DNA of 64,000 nucleotides from Paenibacillus dauci (GCF_000971985.1 NZ_KQ040799.1:1-64000); one strand, 5' to 3'. Shown: positions 34,913 through 44,890, numbered from the stretch's first letter. Notes: generated by a model from the letters alone, not told the origin. Translations and numbers: made by a program.

Positions 34913-35932
34913 ATGACAACTCAACATCCATCTGCATCTTCTTCCTCATCGACTGCTTCAGCCGATCTTTCCGAAGCTTCACATCATCGGGAATCTGTAC
35001 AGGAACAGCCCCGAAGTGATAGCCGGATGCCTGCATATCTCGCTGCCCTGGGCTATGCGTTGATTATTGGATTTTCCTTTTTATTCGTGAAAATGACTGT
35101 GCATATCGCCAGTCCGCTGGATGTGCTGGGACACCGGTTCCTTATTTCCGTAATCGGTCTGGGTATTCCTATTCTACTCGGCTGGGTACGCATCCGGATC
35201 AGCTGGAAAGATGTATGGCGAATTTTGCCACTGGCTCTGCTATCACCGATATTATTTTTCACGCTGCAAGCCTATGGACTGCTCAGTGCTTCCTCTTTGG
35301 AAGCAGGTATTATCCAGGCGATGACGCCCGTATTTACATTGCTGCTGGCTGCTTATTTTCTCAAGGAAAAGACATCTCTCCTGCAAAAACTCTCTCTGCT
35401 GCTGTCTGTAGCGGGCGTTGTCTTCATGTTCACGATGAAAGGAGGCGCCAGCTTCTCCGCAGCCAGTCTCGCCGGTATTGCCCTGCTCGCAGGCTCGGCA
35501 CTGAGCTTCGCCGGATATGGCGTATTGGCTCGTCCGCTGACCCGCAAATATAATCCGCTGGAGCTGACCTGGGTAACCATGGTTATCGCCTGCATCGTTT
35601 TCAATCTGCTGACGCTGGGCAGACATGTACTGCAAGGCGACCTGACTGCCTATATCGCCCCGCTGCAGCAGCCGAGCTATATTCTGGCTCTGCTTTATCT
35701 AGGTATCCTGTCTTCCCTTGTTACTACGATCCTGTCCAGCTATGCTCTATCCCGGCTCAAAGCGACACAAATGAGCGTATTCAGCAACTTTGCCACGGTC
35801 ACTTCCATGATCGCCGGTACTGTCTTTTTGCAGGAGCAGCTCTATTACTACCATATTATTGGAGCCATACTTATTATCGTCGGTGTGCTTGGCACCAATT
35901 GGACAGGCAAACGGAGCCGTGTTTCTGAATAG
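34913..35932 (+). CDS. EamA/DMT-family transporter
   Basis: 339 residues with ten membrane helices and two EamA repeats (about 39-170 and 185-330). Landmarks: ALIIGFSFLFVKMTVHIASPLDVLGHRF in repeat one, AGIIQAMTPVFTLLLAAYFLKEK ending it, and SVFSNFATVTSMIAGTVFLQEQ in repeat two. An unusual Ser-rich N-terminal tail of about 38 residues precedes helix one. The start at 34913 follows GGAGG; an upstream ATG at 34880 lacks support. Divergent from the MocR regulator, the standard arrangement for regulated export of an amino acid or metabolite. Confidence 0.93.
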   Translation: MTTQHPSASSSSSTASADLSEASHHRESVQEQPRSDSRMPAYLAALGYALIIGFSFLFVKMTVHIASPLDVLGHRFLISVIGLGIPILLGWVRIRISWKDVWRILPLALLSPILFFTLQAYGLLSASSLEAGIIQAMTPVFTLLLAAYFLKEKTSLLQKLSLLLSVAGVVFMFTMKGGASFSAASLAGIALLAGSALSFAGYGVLARPLTRKYNPLELTWVTMVIACIVFNLLTLGRHVLQGDLTAYIAPLQQPSYILALLYLGILSSLVTTILSSYALSRLKATQMSVFSNFATVTSMIAGTVFLQEQLYYYHIIGAILIIVGVLGTNWTGKRSRVSE

Positions 35933-36097
35933 TCAGCTCACACTCCAGCCTGCTCCATGGCACTTTCTGATATCGGATAACAAATGATCCTATAGGGTGG
36001 ATTATTCTTTCTCCGTCAAATGAAGTATAGTTAAAGTACAATTACATTGCCAACCTAACTATATCTATACTCATTGACTAGAAAGAAGGAATCCATT

Positions 36098-37234
36098 ATG
36101 AAAAGAGCAGCTATACTGCTCCTTGTTTGGACGTTGGCATGCGCACTGCCCCTATCTGCTTATGCTGCACAAACGCCAGCCACGGATAACACCAGTCTAT
36201 CTGCGGAATATAGCCGACTACCTGCGGATCTACAGTCTTTTCCGGAAGATTTCTATATCCATACCGACATAATCAGCATGCCTAATGGACAGGCTCTATT
36301 CATCGACCCGGATCAGCAGCATATCTATATGGCGGATACGAAAACGTCCACAGAACAATGGAACCAATCCTATGACCATATCTATAGCTGCAAAATGATG
36401 CCCGGTAGTCCCAAAATTGTACTGATCGTGCGGAATCAACAGCAATTGCAAAAGATTGTCCTGTCTACAAGTGGCAAGACTTTGTCTCAATTCAGCTATC
36501 CGGATGCCATGCTGAAATGGCTAAGTCGCTCACCATCTGCTCAAATCGGCTGGTCCGCTCCCGACAAATCCGGACAAAAAGAAAAAGTCGCTATTCAGTC
36601 CGGCGACCGGATCTACATTTACCAGTCTCCTTGGAAAAAGCCGATTCAGACATTCACTTCACCCACCCGTCAAAATCATCTCTACGACAAGGTAATCAGT
36701 ACCCGGGTGGATTATCAGGGGAATGATCTGGTGATTGCTTACCAGGCAGACCGTCTGATGCAGACCCAATCTGTATTTGAGCTGTTCCATACGTCAAAAG
36801 CAACCAGCAAACCGCATATTATCCAGACACCATGGAATCTCAAAGCGCAGCTGAAGCTGGAAAATGGCGAAGCTGTCATTTATACCAGCAATATTCTGCG
36901 AAATCCGCTCGGATTGAATGCCGAAGTCCCGCATCCTATTTATGCCAGATACAATGTAAAAACAGGCAAGCTGCTGGCAGAGGTAACCCGCACACTGGGT
37001 GATCAGAACAACAAATGGGAAACGGATTACAGTCAGGGTCAGCTGTTCCTCGCCGACAAGGCTGCTGGGATAATGTATCTGTATGACAGTAGCGGCAAGA
37101 AAATATGGGAGACTGCCGAGCCTTCCCAGCGAATCACTTACCGGTTTATCAAATACGAGCAGGGCATGCTGTACCTGCTGGCGGAAAATAGTAACCGGGA
37201 GTTCACTATTGCCAAAGTACCTGTGGTGATGTAA
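36098..37234 (+). CDS. Secreted protein of unknown function, beta-propeller-like repeats
   Basis: The start at 36098 follows AAGAAGGAA. Signal peptide 1-24 (AILLLVWTLACALPLSAYA, cut before AQTP). The mature 354 residues show recurring short strand units (ALFIDPDQQHIYMAD, RIYIYQSPWKKPIQTF, GIMYLYDSSGKKIWETAE) like WD/PQQ-type propeller blades. No catalytic or metal motif is seen. It is a single gene ending in a strong terminator. No family recognised. Confidence 0.78.
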   Translation: MKRAAILLLVWTLACALPLSAYAAQTPATDNTSLSAEYSRLPADLQSFPEDFYIHTDIISMPNGQALFIDPDQQHIYMADTKTSTEQWNQSYDHIYSCKMMPGSPKIVLIVRNQQQLQKIVLSTSGKTLSQFSYPDAMLKWLSRSPSAQIGWSAPDKSGQKEKVAIQSGDRIYIYQSPWKKPIQTFTSPTRQNHLYDKVISTRVDYQGNDLVIAYQADRLMQTQSVFELFHTSKATSKPHIIQTPWNLKAQLKLENGEAVIYTSNILRNPLGLNAEVPHPIYARYNVKTGKLLAEVTRTLGDQNNKWETDYSQGQLFLADKAAGIMYLYDSSGKKIWETAEPSQRITYRFIKYEQGMLYLLAENSNREFTIAKVPVVM

Positions 37235-37262
37235 TGAACCATGAATTATAAGTACAAATCAA

Positions 37263-37322
37263 AATCCCCCTTCGTATGGACGATCCGCTGTATAGCGGTA
37301 CCGTTGATACGAAGGGGGATTT
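37263..37322. terminator. Bidirectional terminator
   Basis: AATCCCCCTTCGTAT pairs perfectly with ATACGAAGGGGGATT, enclosing a second small stem (CCGCT...AGCGG). A further palindrome TTTGGGC-AGAATTC-GCCCAAA follows at 37324-37344. It separates the secreted protein gene from the converging rhamnogalacturonan operon. Confidence 0.85.
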
Positions 37323-37429
37323 ATTTGGGCAGAATTCGCCCAAAATTTGTTAGTGTCTGATATATAGGCTGGTTGCAGCTACAATCTGTAGCGCTTCGGT
37401 TACGCTCAAGCAGAATCGTTGGGCGCAGC

Positions 37430-38557
37430 TTAGAGCGTCTCTACACCATCTTTGACTTCCAAGGACTCTTCCGCTTGCTCAGTCGTCCGAGAAACCTCGG
37501 GAGTAGCGGATTTAGTCATCGTTTGTCCGTACAGGTCTTCTTTGGTACGCAGAATCTGTGCCAGGAAAGTCAGGGTCAATCCCTGTCCCCAGCCCTGAAT
37601 GCGCTTCTCCGGTACCTGACGGTAGCCATCGATATCGTTCATGACTGCTGTACCTGCCGATACGCCGGTCACTGTGCCATCATCCTTGATCCGGGCGAGG
37701 ATGCCGTCGATCGATTTCTGTGTATATTTATTGTACATGCGTCCCTGTGTCAGCAGCGCAGCCGCAATACCTGCAGAACCGGACGTCTCCAGATAGGACG
37801 ATTCATCATCCAGCACCGTATGCCATAGTCCCTCTGGTGATTGCAGACGTACCAGCGTGCTGAGTTGATCACGCATCGAACCGTCGATAATCATATAAGA
37901 TGGATGCTGTACCGGAATGTATTTGAGTGCTTTGGACATGGTGAGCGCAGCCCAGGAGTTGCCCCGTGCCCAGTAGATCGAGGACATATGATTCTGGTTC
38001 ATATGATCCCAGCCATGATAGTACAGATTGGTGTCCGGGTCCTGCAGCAGCTCTTCATGACCATGATACTGCCGCAGTCCATCGTCAAAATAGCGCTGGT
38101 TGCCCAGCAGATGTCCGATACGCAGCAGATAATAACCAGCCATGAACATCGTATCCACCCATGCCTGCTGCGGGAACACATCTGTCACCGAATTGACCGT
38201 ATGCTGGAAAATGCCTTCGGCAAAACGCTCGGCCTTCGTATCCAGGAACTCAGCCATCTCTTTGGCAATCTGCAGATACTGCTCTTCGCCGGTCGCTTCA
38301 TATAATGTGAGCAGGCAGTGACCGATTGAGACACCGTTGACCGACAGCGGCGGAAGCCCATCGGCAATATTCTCATCCACCCAGACACGCAGCCGGTCCA
38401 GATATTCACGCTTGCCGGTTGCTTCATAGGCTTCACATACTCCGTAAAAAGCTACGCCTCCCGGCCAATCCCAGTGAAAGTCCATATTAAATGTACGTTC
38501 TACTACACGATCGATCACTTGCTTGATATGCTGTTCATCAAATTGCAATGCTGGCAT
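37430..38557 (-). CDS. yesR: Unsaturated rhamnogalacturonyl hydrolase (GH105, YesR/YteR-like)
   Basis: Removes the unsaturated galacturonic acid from the disaccharide that rhamnogalacturonan lyases release; cytoplasmic, no signal peptide. 375 residues forming an (alpha/alpha)6 barrel. Landmarks are WDWPGGVAFYGVCEAYEATG (29-48), the catalytic Asp135 (QQAWVDTMFMAGYYLL), YYHGWDHM, YWARGNSWAALT and SYLETSGSAGIAAALL. A 45-residue polar C-terminal tail (AQILRTKEDLYGQ onward) exceeds the family length. It is the last gene of the sugar-uptake operon, 42 bases after the esterase. Symbol by similarity to B. subtilis. Confidence 0.92.
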   Translation of the reverse strand: MPALQFDEQHIKQVIDRVVERTFNMDFHWDWPGGVAFYGVCEAYEATGKREYLDRLRVWVDENIADGLPPLSVNGVSIGHCLLTLYEATGEEQYLQIAKEMAEFLDTKAERFAEGIFQHTVNSVTDVFPQQAWVDTMFMAGYYLLRIGHLLGNQRYFDDGLRQYHGHEELLQDPDTNLYYHGWDHMNQNHMSSIYWARGNSWAALTMSKALKYIPVQHPSYMIIDGSMRDQLSTLVRLQSPEGLWHTVLDDESSYLETSGSAGIAAALLTQGRMYNKYTQKSIDGILARIKDDGTVTGVSAGTAVMNDIDGYRQVPEKRIQGWGQGLTLTFLAQILRTKEDLYGQTMTKSATPEVSRTTEQAEESLEVKDGVETL

Positions 38558-38599
38558 GAGAATCGTCCTCCTTGGGGGAATGAAGTAGTTGCTGCTTAT

Positions 38600-39781
38600 T
38601 CATCTGAGATACATCGTCAGCGGCTGCAGATTCAGCTCGCGGATACCTTCGATAACCAGATCGGCTACCCGGCTTGCACCGTACTCCTGGAAATGGGTAT
38701 TATCTTGCGATCCAGCCGGAAAATTCATATATTCGCCAGGATACAGCCAGACGAACAGCTCCTTGCTGGCTTCGGGTCCCAGCTTCTCCAGCAGCTGACG
38801 GGTTCGCTGGGCAAGATCAATTAGCGGAACTTGCTGTTCATCCGCCAGTTCGCGCATGGCTGTCAGATAATCGCCATGCGTATCTTCCAGCCGGCCCTGT
38901 GTGTCAAAAATTCGTCGACTGACCGGGGTGAGCAGAACAGGAATCGCCTGCTGATCCCGGGCAATGGTAATGTACTCGGTCAGGTACTCCTTATAGGTGG
39001 TAAATGGATCCGTATGACGGGCAGCATCTGTTTTCTCATCATTATGACCGAACTGGATGAACAGAAAATCACCGGGATGCAGCACTTCGCGAATACGTTC
39101 CAGACGTCCTTGCTGGATAAAACTTTTGGAGCTGCGACCGGATACTGCATGATTATCGACACAGACATCATGTTTGAACCGTGAAGGCAATAGCTGTCCC
39201 CAGCCTGCATAGGGATATCCATCTGCCGGTTGGTCTGTCACCGTGGAATCACCTGCCAATACCAGCTTCAGTGTGTCTGGTACCGCTGCAATCTGCAGAT
39301 AATTCAGCCTGGGCGCTCTGCCGCCAAACGACAACCGCAGCTGTCCACTGCGTACTGCAACCGTACACAGCATCTCCACCAGCTGCCCGGCCTGTGTACA
39401 GATCGGTGGCAGCAGCATTCGTGAACCATCTGCACGAATAATGGTGTGAGTGGCAGCCAGCAGATCGCCTATCATCAGCTTTACCTGATAACAGCCATCC
39501 GGCACATCCAGTGCAAAAGTAGCTCCCAGTGGAATGCAAAAGCTGGTCTGTACATGACTGACCAGCTCTGCCTGTTCTCTGTCCAGCATCCCTATGCGGT
39601 CGCGCCCGTAGACTTCGCCACCGGGCAGGAATCCATAACCGTATTCAGGCGTATACAGACTGTCCGGCGAGATGCCGATACAGCCTGCCGTCGGTTCACC
39701 GGGTCCGATATCAAAATGCCATTCCTGCGGAACGATCGGAGTAACAATGGTATCTGCAGTAGTACCTTCTTTTGCCTGCAT
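38600..39781 (-). CDS. yesT: Rhamnogalacturonan acetylesterase, SGNH hydrolase (YesT/RhgT-like)
   Basis: Deacetylates rhamnogalacturonan fragments. 393 residues. N-terminal about 165 residues are a carbohydrate-binding-like beta domain (FDIGPGEPTAGCIGISPDSLY, GYGFLPGG), followed by the SGNH domain: block I LAGDSTVTD with catalytic Ser179, the Gly in AVSGRSSKSF, FGHNDEK (Asn), and the terminal DNTHFQEYGA with catalytic Asp and His. RBS GGGAGGG. No signal peptide, so it acts on imported oligosaccharides. It is located between the permease and GH105 genes. Confidence 0.92.
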   Translation of the reverse strand: MQAKEGTTADTIVTPIVPQEWHFDIGPGEPTAGCIGISPDSLYTPEYGYGFLPGGEVYGRDRIGMLDREQAELVSHVQTSFCIPLGATFALDVPDGCYQVKLMIGDLLAATHTIIRADGSRMLLPPICTQAGQLVEMLCTVAVRSGQLRLSFGGRAPRLNYLQIAAVPDTLKLVLAGDSTVTDQPADGYPYAGWGQLLPSRFKHDVCVDNHAVSGRSSKSFIQQGRLERIREVLHPGDFLFIQFGHNDEKTDAARHTDPFTTYKEYLTEYITIARDQQAIPVLLTPVSRRIFDTQGRLEDTHGDYLTAMRELADEQQVPLIDLAQRTRQLLEKLGPEASKELFVWLYPGEYMNFPAGSQDNTHFQEYGASRVADLVIEGIRELNLQPLTMYLR

Positions 39782-39859
39782 AAGCGGTGACCCTCCCGAG
39801 ATTAGAGACTATACCTGGTACATCGTATGATATAAGCATCGTGCCATATCAACAGGATG

Positions 39860-40765
39860 TTAGCCCTTGATACCGCTGCTGCTGATACCTTCCACGATAT
39901 GCTTCTGGAACAGGAAGAACACCAGAATAACCGGCAGCAGACTCACCATCGACATGGCGAACATACCGCCCCAGTTGGACGCCGATTCGCTGTCGAGGAA
40001 CATTTTCAGACCCATAGAGACTGTGTATTTGTCCGGCGAATTCAGGTACAGTACCGGCCCGAGCAGATCTTCCCATCTCCAGTAAAAGGAGAAGATCGCT
40101 GCCGTCGCCAGTGAAGCCTTGATTAGCGGCATAATAATCTGGATGAACAAGCGGAACTTGCCGCAACCATCGATCGTTGCTGCTTCATCCAGCTCTTTGG
40201 GAATCGTACGGATAAACTGCACCATTAGGAAAATAAAGAACGGTGCGCCGAAGAACTGCGGAATTACGATCGGATTGATCGTATTCAGCCAGCCCAGCTT
40301 GGTGAAAATGATGTACTGAGGTACCAGTACGACATCATGCGGCAGCATCAACGTCACCATCATGACGCCAAACCAGAAGTTACGACCGACAAAATTCAGA
40401 CGAGCAAATCCAAAAGCAATCAGTGCGGACGAGATGACCACGCCAAGTGTCGACAGTACGACGATCACCAGGGAATTCCACATATAATGACCGAACGAGT
40501 AACCGCCTATTCCTTGCCAACCGGTTACATAGTTGGACCAGATCCATTCGGCAGGCAGCAGCGTCGTAGCGGTTGTGAATATCGTGCGGCTTTCCTTGAA
40601 GGAACTGAAGAACATCCAGATGATCGGATAGAGCATGAGCAGTGCCAATGCACCGACGAGGATATGATAGATCGGCCACTTGACCTTGCGCCACACGGCT
40701 CCTTTTTGCAGCCGTGTACCAGTCATAGCGCCGTATTCGCTAACAGGAACTTTGGGTTCAGCCAT
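39860..40765 (-). CDS. Carbohydrate ABC transporter permease, MalG type
   Basis: 301 residues, six membrane helices. The EAA coupling loop is [27 protein letters not shown] (about 202-228). N-terminal [17 protein letters not shown] and C-terminal [17 protein letters not shown] are typical of the MalG/YesQ group. RBS AAGGAGGG. It starts three bases after the partner permease. With the lipoprotein and partner it forms an importer for rhamnogalacturonan di- or oligosaccharides (YesOPQ-like); the shared ATPase (MsmX type) is encoded elsewhere, as usual. Confidence 0.94.
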   Translation of the reverse strand: MAEPKVPVSEYGAMTGTRLQKGAVWRKVKWPIYHILVGALALLMLYPIIWMFFSSFKESRTIFTTATTLLPAEWIWSNYVTGWQGIGGYSFGHYMWNSLVIVVLSTLGVVISSALIAFGFARLNFVGRNFWFGVMMVTLMLPHDVVLVPQYIIFTKLGWLNTINPIVIPQFFGAPFFIFLMVQFIRTIPKELDEAATIDGCGKFRLFIQIIMPLIKASLATAAIFSFYWRWEDLLGPVLYLNSPDKYTVSMGLKMFLDSESASNWGGMFAMSMVSLLPVILVFFLFQKHIVEGISSSGIKG

Positions 40766-40768
40766 AAC

Positions 40769-41668
40769 TCAGCGCCCTCCTTCCGATTCGTAGAACACCC
40801 ACATCTTGGACGTTTTGAACAAAATAAGTGTGAGTACACCGATAAAGATCAGCATGACCCATGCCATCGCCGAGGCATAACCCATATTGTTGAACATGAA
40901 TGCCTGACGGAACAGATACAGCGAGTACAGCATCGTACCATCCATTGGGCCGCCTTCTCCTTTGGAGATAATGTAGGCCGGAACGAATGTCATAAAGGCA
41001 CTGATCGTCTGCATAATCAGGTTAAACAGGATAATCGGGCTAAGCAGTGGCAACGTAATACTGAAAAATTTGCGTACTGGATGTGCGCCATCCACGCTTG
41101 CGGCTTCATACATTTCCGGGGAAATATTTTTGAGACCGGCTAGGAAAATCAGCATTGAAGAACCAAACTGCCATACCGACAGGGTGATCAACATGCTGAG
41201 TGCAGCGCCCGGATCACCAAACCACTGCACCGGAGCAGCCCCCAGCGCCATCAGCAGTCCGTTTACAATCCCCTGCTCACTGAAAATGTTACGCCACATG
41301 ATCGATACAGCTACACTGCCGCCAATGATGGATGGCAGGTAGTAGATCGTACGATAGGTGCCGATCATTTTGGAACCTGTATTCAGGATCATCGCTACGA
41401 ACAAGGCAAATGTCAGACGCAGCGGTACGCCGATAAATACGTAGTAGAGCGTGACTTTAACGGAAGACCAGTACTTGGGATCACCGGTAAACATCTTCTC
41501 AAAGTTATTGAATCCCACCCAGCGCGGTGGACTGAACAAATTGTAGCTTGTAAAGGACAGATACAGCGAGATGAACATCGGGATCAGCGTAAACGCCAGA
41601 AATCCGATAATAAACGGACTAATAAAGGCATAACCAGTCAGGTTGGCCTTGAGGGAATGGTTCCGCAT
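40769..41668 (-). CDS. Carbohydrate ABC transporter permease, MalF type
   Basis: 299 residues, six helices. NLTGYAFISPFIIGFLAFTLIPM opens the protein, and the EAA loop is EAASVDGAHPVRKFFSITLPLLSPIILF. The start at 41668 lies nine bases after GAAGGAGGTG; a GTG at 41680 overlaps that site. It pairs with the MalG-type permease. A 282-base gap with an inverted repeat separates it from the binding-protein gene. Confidence 0.94.
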   Translation of the reverse strand: MRNHSLKANLTGYAFISPFIIGFLAFTLIPMFISLYLSFTSYNLFSPPRWVGFNNFEKMFTGDPKYWSSVKVTLYYVFIGVPLRLTFALFVAMILNTGSKMIGTYRTIYYLPSIIGGSVAVSIMWRNIFSEQGIVNGLLMALGAAPVQWFGDPGAALSMLITLSVWQFGSSMLIFLAGLKNISPEMYEAASVDGAHPVRKFFSITLPLLSPIILFNLIMQTISAFMTFVPAYIISKGEGGPMDGTMLYSLYLFRQAFMFNNMGYASAMAWVMLIFIGVLTLILFKTSKMWVFYESEGGR

Positions 41669-41747
41669 GAATCTGTGCACCTCCTTCAGGGGATACTTGC
41701 GTGACAGTCTCGGATATATGGACGACTATAGACTTGATGAACATGCC

Positions 41748-41810
41748 GGGAAAAGGAGAACCCTGCCGCCTGGCGATCACTCCGCCCTGCTGCTGCTTCT
41801 CCTTCCTCCC
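41748..41810. other. Inverted repeat between binding-protein and permease genes
   Basis: GGGAAAAGGAGAA and TTCTCCTTCCTCCC can form a long-looped stem in the transcript. Such intercistronic hairpins often stabilise the binding-protein message and lower permease expression. Confidence 0.45.
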
Positions 41811-41950
41811 TGATCATCTCTACATGTTCGGTTCCTGCTTGGTCTGGCGGTGATGTACTGCTACGAACCATTGCTGGTTGTGTCTATTCGGCAATCCCTG
41901 CTGATAGCGCATGGAATTGTATTTACTCGTTAAAGGCAGGTGATGGTACG

Positions 41951-43246
41951 TTACGGTTGGTTGTTGGACAGGATCGCATTGGCATCTGCACGGAACTTCG
42001 GTGCAGCCTCGGCAGCTGTCGTCTGTCCAAAGTTGATCTGCTCCACATAGTCGGCCAGTGTTGCGATGACTTCTGCCGAACCTACTGGTGGCGGCGGGCT
42101 CATTGGCGACGCTTTTGGTTCCATTTCGCTTACGAAATCAAATACTTGCTTTTCCGCTTCAGTCAGATCCGGTGTAACGGATTCCTTGATTTTGGAGGAG
42201 ATTGGTACACCGCGCTCGCCTTTGATCAGCTTGTTGGCTTCTTCGTTATTCACCCAGAAGTCGATAAATTTGGCGGCTTCATCTTTGGACTTGGAGCTGC
42301 TTGCAATCGACCAGTACATACTTGGCTGCATGTAGATTCCTTTTTCCATATCCGGTCCGAGCATTGGAGCGAGCGCCATCGGACGATCGGCTACTTTTTG
42401 CAGGGCAACGAACTGGTTGGACCACTGCCATGTACCAATACCGGTACCTTTGACAACTGTGGATTCCTCCAGGATTCCCTTGTTCTGGCTCAGTGTTTCC
42501 TGAGAAGGAACTGCGCCTTCTTTGATCAGTTCGGCCAGCGTACCGAAGAACTCGGTGAACAATGCATCGTCTTCATAACCGAGTGCAGTACCCTCTGCAT
42601 TGTACAGGGAGTGTCCTTTGGTTCTCAGGAAGTAGTTGAAGAAAATATCGGCTGCCATGGATTCGTCAAAGTACACGCCTTTTGCTTTGGCTTGCATGGC
42701 CATTTTTTTGTAATCATCCCATGTCCAGTTGGCAGGGATTTCGTTGATGCCTGCTTTTTTGAGCAGTTCCGGGTTGTACTGGTAACCGAGTACGTTAACC
42801 CCTGTCGGGATACCGTACTGCGTACCGCCGATCAGACCGGTGCTGAGTACATTCTCGCTGACATCGTCCAGCTTGATTTTGCTGCCAATGTAGGGCTTGA
42901 GATCTTCCAGCTGACCGTTTTTGGCATACTGGCTAATGTAGGAGATATCCATCTGCATAATGTCAGGCAGCTGGTTGGCAGCAGCTTGCGGAGCAAGCTT
43001 TTTCCAGTAATCGTCAAAGGAAGCATATTCAATATCGATATTCACGCCGGGGTTCTGCTTCTTGTAGAGATCGATAACTTTCTGCGTATATTCATGACGC
43101 GCATCCGATCCCCACCAAGCGATCCGCAAGGTCTTGCCATCTTGGGCACCACCGCTGGCATTGCCTCCGCCGGAATTGCCGCATGCTGTAATCAGGAGTA
43201 AAATCGCGACCATCGTCGCCAGTGCTATTGTCTTTCTCATCTTCAT
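41951..43246 (-). CDS. Sugar ABC transporter substrate-binding lipoprotein
   Basis: 431 residues, family 1 solute-binding protein. The start at 43246 follows AAAGGGGAG. Lipobox LLITAC: Cys22 is the lipidated residue after KMRKTIALATMVAILL, followed by a Gly/Asn linker (GNSGGGNASGG). Landmarks: LRIAWWGSDARHEYTQKVIDLY, then NIDIEYASFDDYWKKL, LPDIMQMDISYISQYAKNGQL and SKSKDEAAKFIDFWVNNEEANK. A Pro-rich SPPPPVGSAEVI lies near the C-terminus. It is first in the operon with two permeases, acetylesterase and GH105, so the ligand is probably a rhamnogalacturonan fragment. A perfect cre box lies 87 bases upstream. Confidence 0.94.
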   Translation of the reverse strand: MKMRKTIALATMVAILLLITACGNSGGGNASGGAQDGKTLRIAWWGSDARHEYTQKVIDLYKKQNPGVNIDIEYASFDDYWKKLAPQAAANQLPDIMQMDISYISQYAKNGQLEDLKPYIGSKIKLDDVSENVLSTGLIGGTQYGIPTGVNVLGYQYNPELLKKAGINEIPANWTWDDYKKMAMQAKAKGVYFDESMAADIFFNYFLRTKGHSLYNAEGTALGYEDDALFTEFFGTLAELIKEGAVPSQETLSQNKGILEESTVVKGTGIGTWQWSNQFVALQKVADRPMALAPMLGPDMEKGIYMQPSMYWSIASSSKSKDEAAKFIDFWVNNEEANKLIKGERGVPISSKIKESVTPDLTEAEKQVFDFVSEMEPKASPMSPPPPVGSAEVIATLADYVEQINFGQTTAAEAAPKFRADANAILSNNQP

Positions 43247-43822
43247 TTCAGTCTCCCCTTTCGTAGTTAGGCAGCTGTGCAAGTGTGAACATTAAGTCTG
43301 GAATCAAGTATAAACAGTGTTATGTAGCATTTTGTTAACGCTTTCATATTGGGTACGCCTTTATTCTCTCAAATGCTGGAAAGCAAATGAATACACAAAT
43401 CCGATGTTTTGGTTTAAAAAACAGAGTCTTCTAAATATTCAAGTGCATGATATTAAAATGCAGAACCTATTAACTTGGCTATTCCAGATTCTAATTTCTT
43501 CTGAATTCCAAAGGAAATATAATAATATAATCACGTTGTTATGTGTATTTTTATGTTTACTTTTCCATAATAAAAGTGTAAATTAATTCATGAAGTTACA
43601 ATAAAGAGAAAGAATTTCTCTTGGCAATTCTAAAGAACATAGCTCCAAACGAAGTCTAACAGCAACAACCACGATTTATGATAATACTACATACGATTAT
43701 ATTACCTAAGATGAAAACCATGTTTATCTGTATGAAGAATCTGCTCACTCTGTTCCTCAATTAGTCATTGCAAATACTACTCAAAGCGATAAGCAAACTT
43801 TAATAACATTGTGGAGGTTAAA
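43247..43822. other. AT-rich divergent region
   Basis: 576 bases between the sugar operon (minus) and the first stalk-domain gene (plus). It holds the cre box and a probable -10 TATACT (43313-43308) for the operon. The remainder (43380-43800) is AT-rich with no supported gene. Confidence 0.55.
43333..43346. promoter_or_regulatory. cre site (CcpA operator) for the rhamnogalacturonan operon
   Basis: TGTTAACGCTTTCA matches every position of the consensus TGWNANCGNTNWCA. It overlaps the expected -35 region relative to the minus-strand -10 TATACT at 43313-43308, so catabolite repression of the operon is expected. Confidence 0.75.
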
Positions 43823-44275
43823 ATGAAACTCAAAAAGTTATCATCTACCTTGACACTTGCACTGATGCTTACTTTTACATTTTCTAATCTAACACATGCT
43901 TCTTTACAAAAACCCAACGTTTATGTGAATAATCAAAAGCTGGATATTTATGCAAATGTCTCTGCAGTAGATGTTACCTATGTTCCATTTAGACCGATAT
44001 TTGATAAACTCAATATGACCGTAAATTGGGACAACGACAAAAAGTCAGTAACAGCTACTAATGGAACTACAACTATTATATTAACTAATGATTCTTACAC
44101 AGCATACGTCAATGATAAAGCGGTGAAACTAATTAATCCTCCATTCTACAATCCAGATGACAAACTATTTTATGTGAATTTACGCTTTGTCGCTGAATCA
44201 ACAGGAGCAACAGTGAACTGGTCTAAAAATAAAACGGATGCAAACATTTATATTACAAATCCTAATTTGAAATAA
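43823..44275 (+). CDS. Secreted stalk-domain (copper amine oxidase N-domain-like) protein, paralogue 1
   Basis: 150 residues: a signal peptide (about 1-26, LTLALMLTFTFSNLTHA) followed by one domain of the copper-amine-oxidase N1/stalk type. Landmarks: VYVNNQKLDIYA, VTYVPFRPIFDKLNMTVNWD, then VNDKAVKL, and FYVNLRFVAESTGATVNWSK. The start at 43823 (ATG after GGAGGTTAAA) is preferred over the GTG inside that ribosome binding site. These modules occur at the ends of Firmicute exoenzymes and bind or space them on the wall. Here the domain stands alone. It is the first of three tandem paralogues in AT-rich DNA between the sugar operon and its presumed regulators. Confidence 0.85.
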   Translation: MKLKKLSSTLTLALMLTFTFSNLTHASLQKPNVYVNNQKLDIYANVSAVDVTYVPFRPIFDKLNMTVNWDNDKKSVTATNGTTTIILTNDSYTAYVNDKAVKLINPPFYNPDDKLFYVNLRFVAESTGATVNWSKNKTDANIYITNPNLK

Positions 44276-44289
44276 TGAGCAATATGAGC

Positions 44290-44375
44290 TAAATAAAAAA
44301 TCACATCATACTATCAACGATATATTGGTCATTTTGACATCAAAATAGGATGAAATACTTTTTAATTCCATTATG
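44290..44375. repeat. Duplicated leader, copy A
   Basis: About 85 bases starting ATCACATCATACTATCAACG, before paralogue 2, are about 85 percent identical to 44939-45020 before paralogue 3. The leader was therefore duplicated with the gene. Confidence 0.85.
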
Positions 44376-44411
44376 TAACGTTTCATTATTAAAAAAACTG
44401 TGGAGGTTCTA

Positions 44412-44864
44412 ATGAAGTCGCCTAAATTATTTTTTGTTCTTATAATATCAGTTGTCCTCCTTATTCCCTCTTTAAATGTTGCCCAAGCCTCGCGCGAAAA
44501 ACCTGTAGTTTATGTAAACAATCAAAAGATGGATATCTATGCTGTAGTCTCAACAATTGGTGTAACTTATGTCCCGTTCAGACCCATTTTTGAAAAATTG
44601 AATATGACAGTAACTTGGGATAATATCAAAAAATCAGTAAAAGCTACTAATGGAAGTACAACTATCACATTAACTAATAATTCGTATATAGCTTATGTTA
44701 ATGACAAAGAGGTGAAACTATTAGAACCTCCAGTCTATGATCCCTATGATAAACTGTTGTATGTAAATTTGCGTTTTGTCGCAGAATCCACAGGGGCAAC
44801 AGTGGACTGGTCTAAAAATGAAACGGATGCAAATATTAATATCACAAATCCTAATTTGAAATAA
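44412..44864 (+). CDS. Secreted stalk-domain protein, paralogue 2
   Basis: 150 residues, same architecture as its neighbours: signal peptide (LFFVLIISVVLLIPSLNVAQA), then VVYVNNQKMDIYA, VTYVPFRPIFEKLNMTVTWD and YVNLRFVAESTGATVDWSKN. The start at 44412 follows GGAGG. It is nearest to paralogue 3 in the signal peptide (SLNV-x-x-AS-REKP) and to paralogue 1 in the C-terminal half (SKN-x-TDANI), which suggests repeated unequal exchange. A hairpin follows at 44891-44931. Confidence 0.85.
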   Translation: MKSPKLFFVLIISVVLLIPSLNVAQASREKPVVYVNNQKMDIYAVVSTIGVTYVPFRPIFEKLNMTVTWDNIKKSVKATNGSTTITLTNNSYIAYVNDKEVKLLEPPVYDPYDKLLYVNLRFVAESTGATVDWSKNETDANINITNPNLK

Positions 44865-44890
44865 TGAATAATGTGATCCAAATAAAAAAT

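Noticed and set aside
41957-43201. 414-codon plus-strand open frame opposite the sugar-binding lipoprotein gene
   Set aside because: Long but antisense to an unmistakable lipoprotein; Cys/Phe/His-rich random composition and no ribosome binding site.
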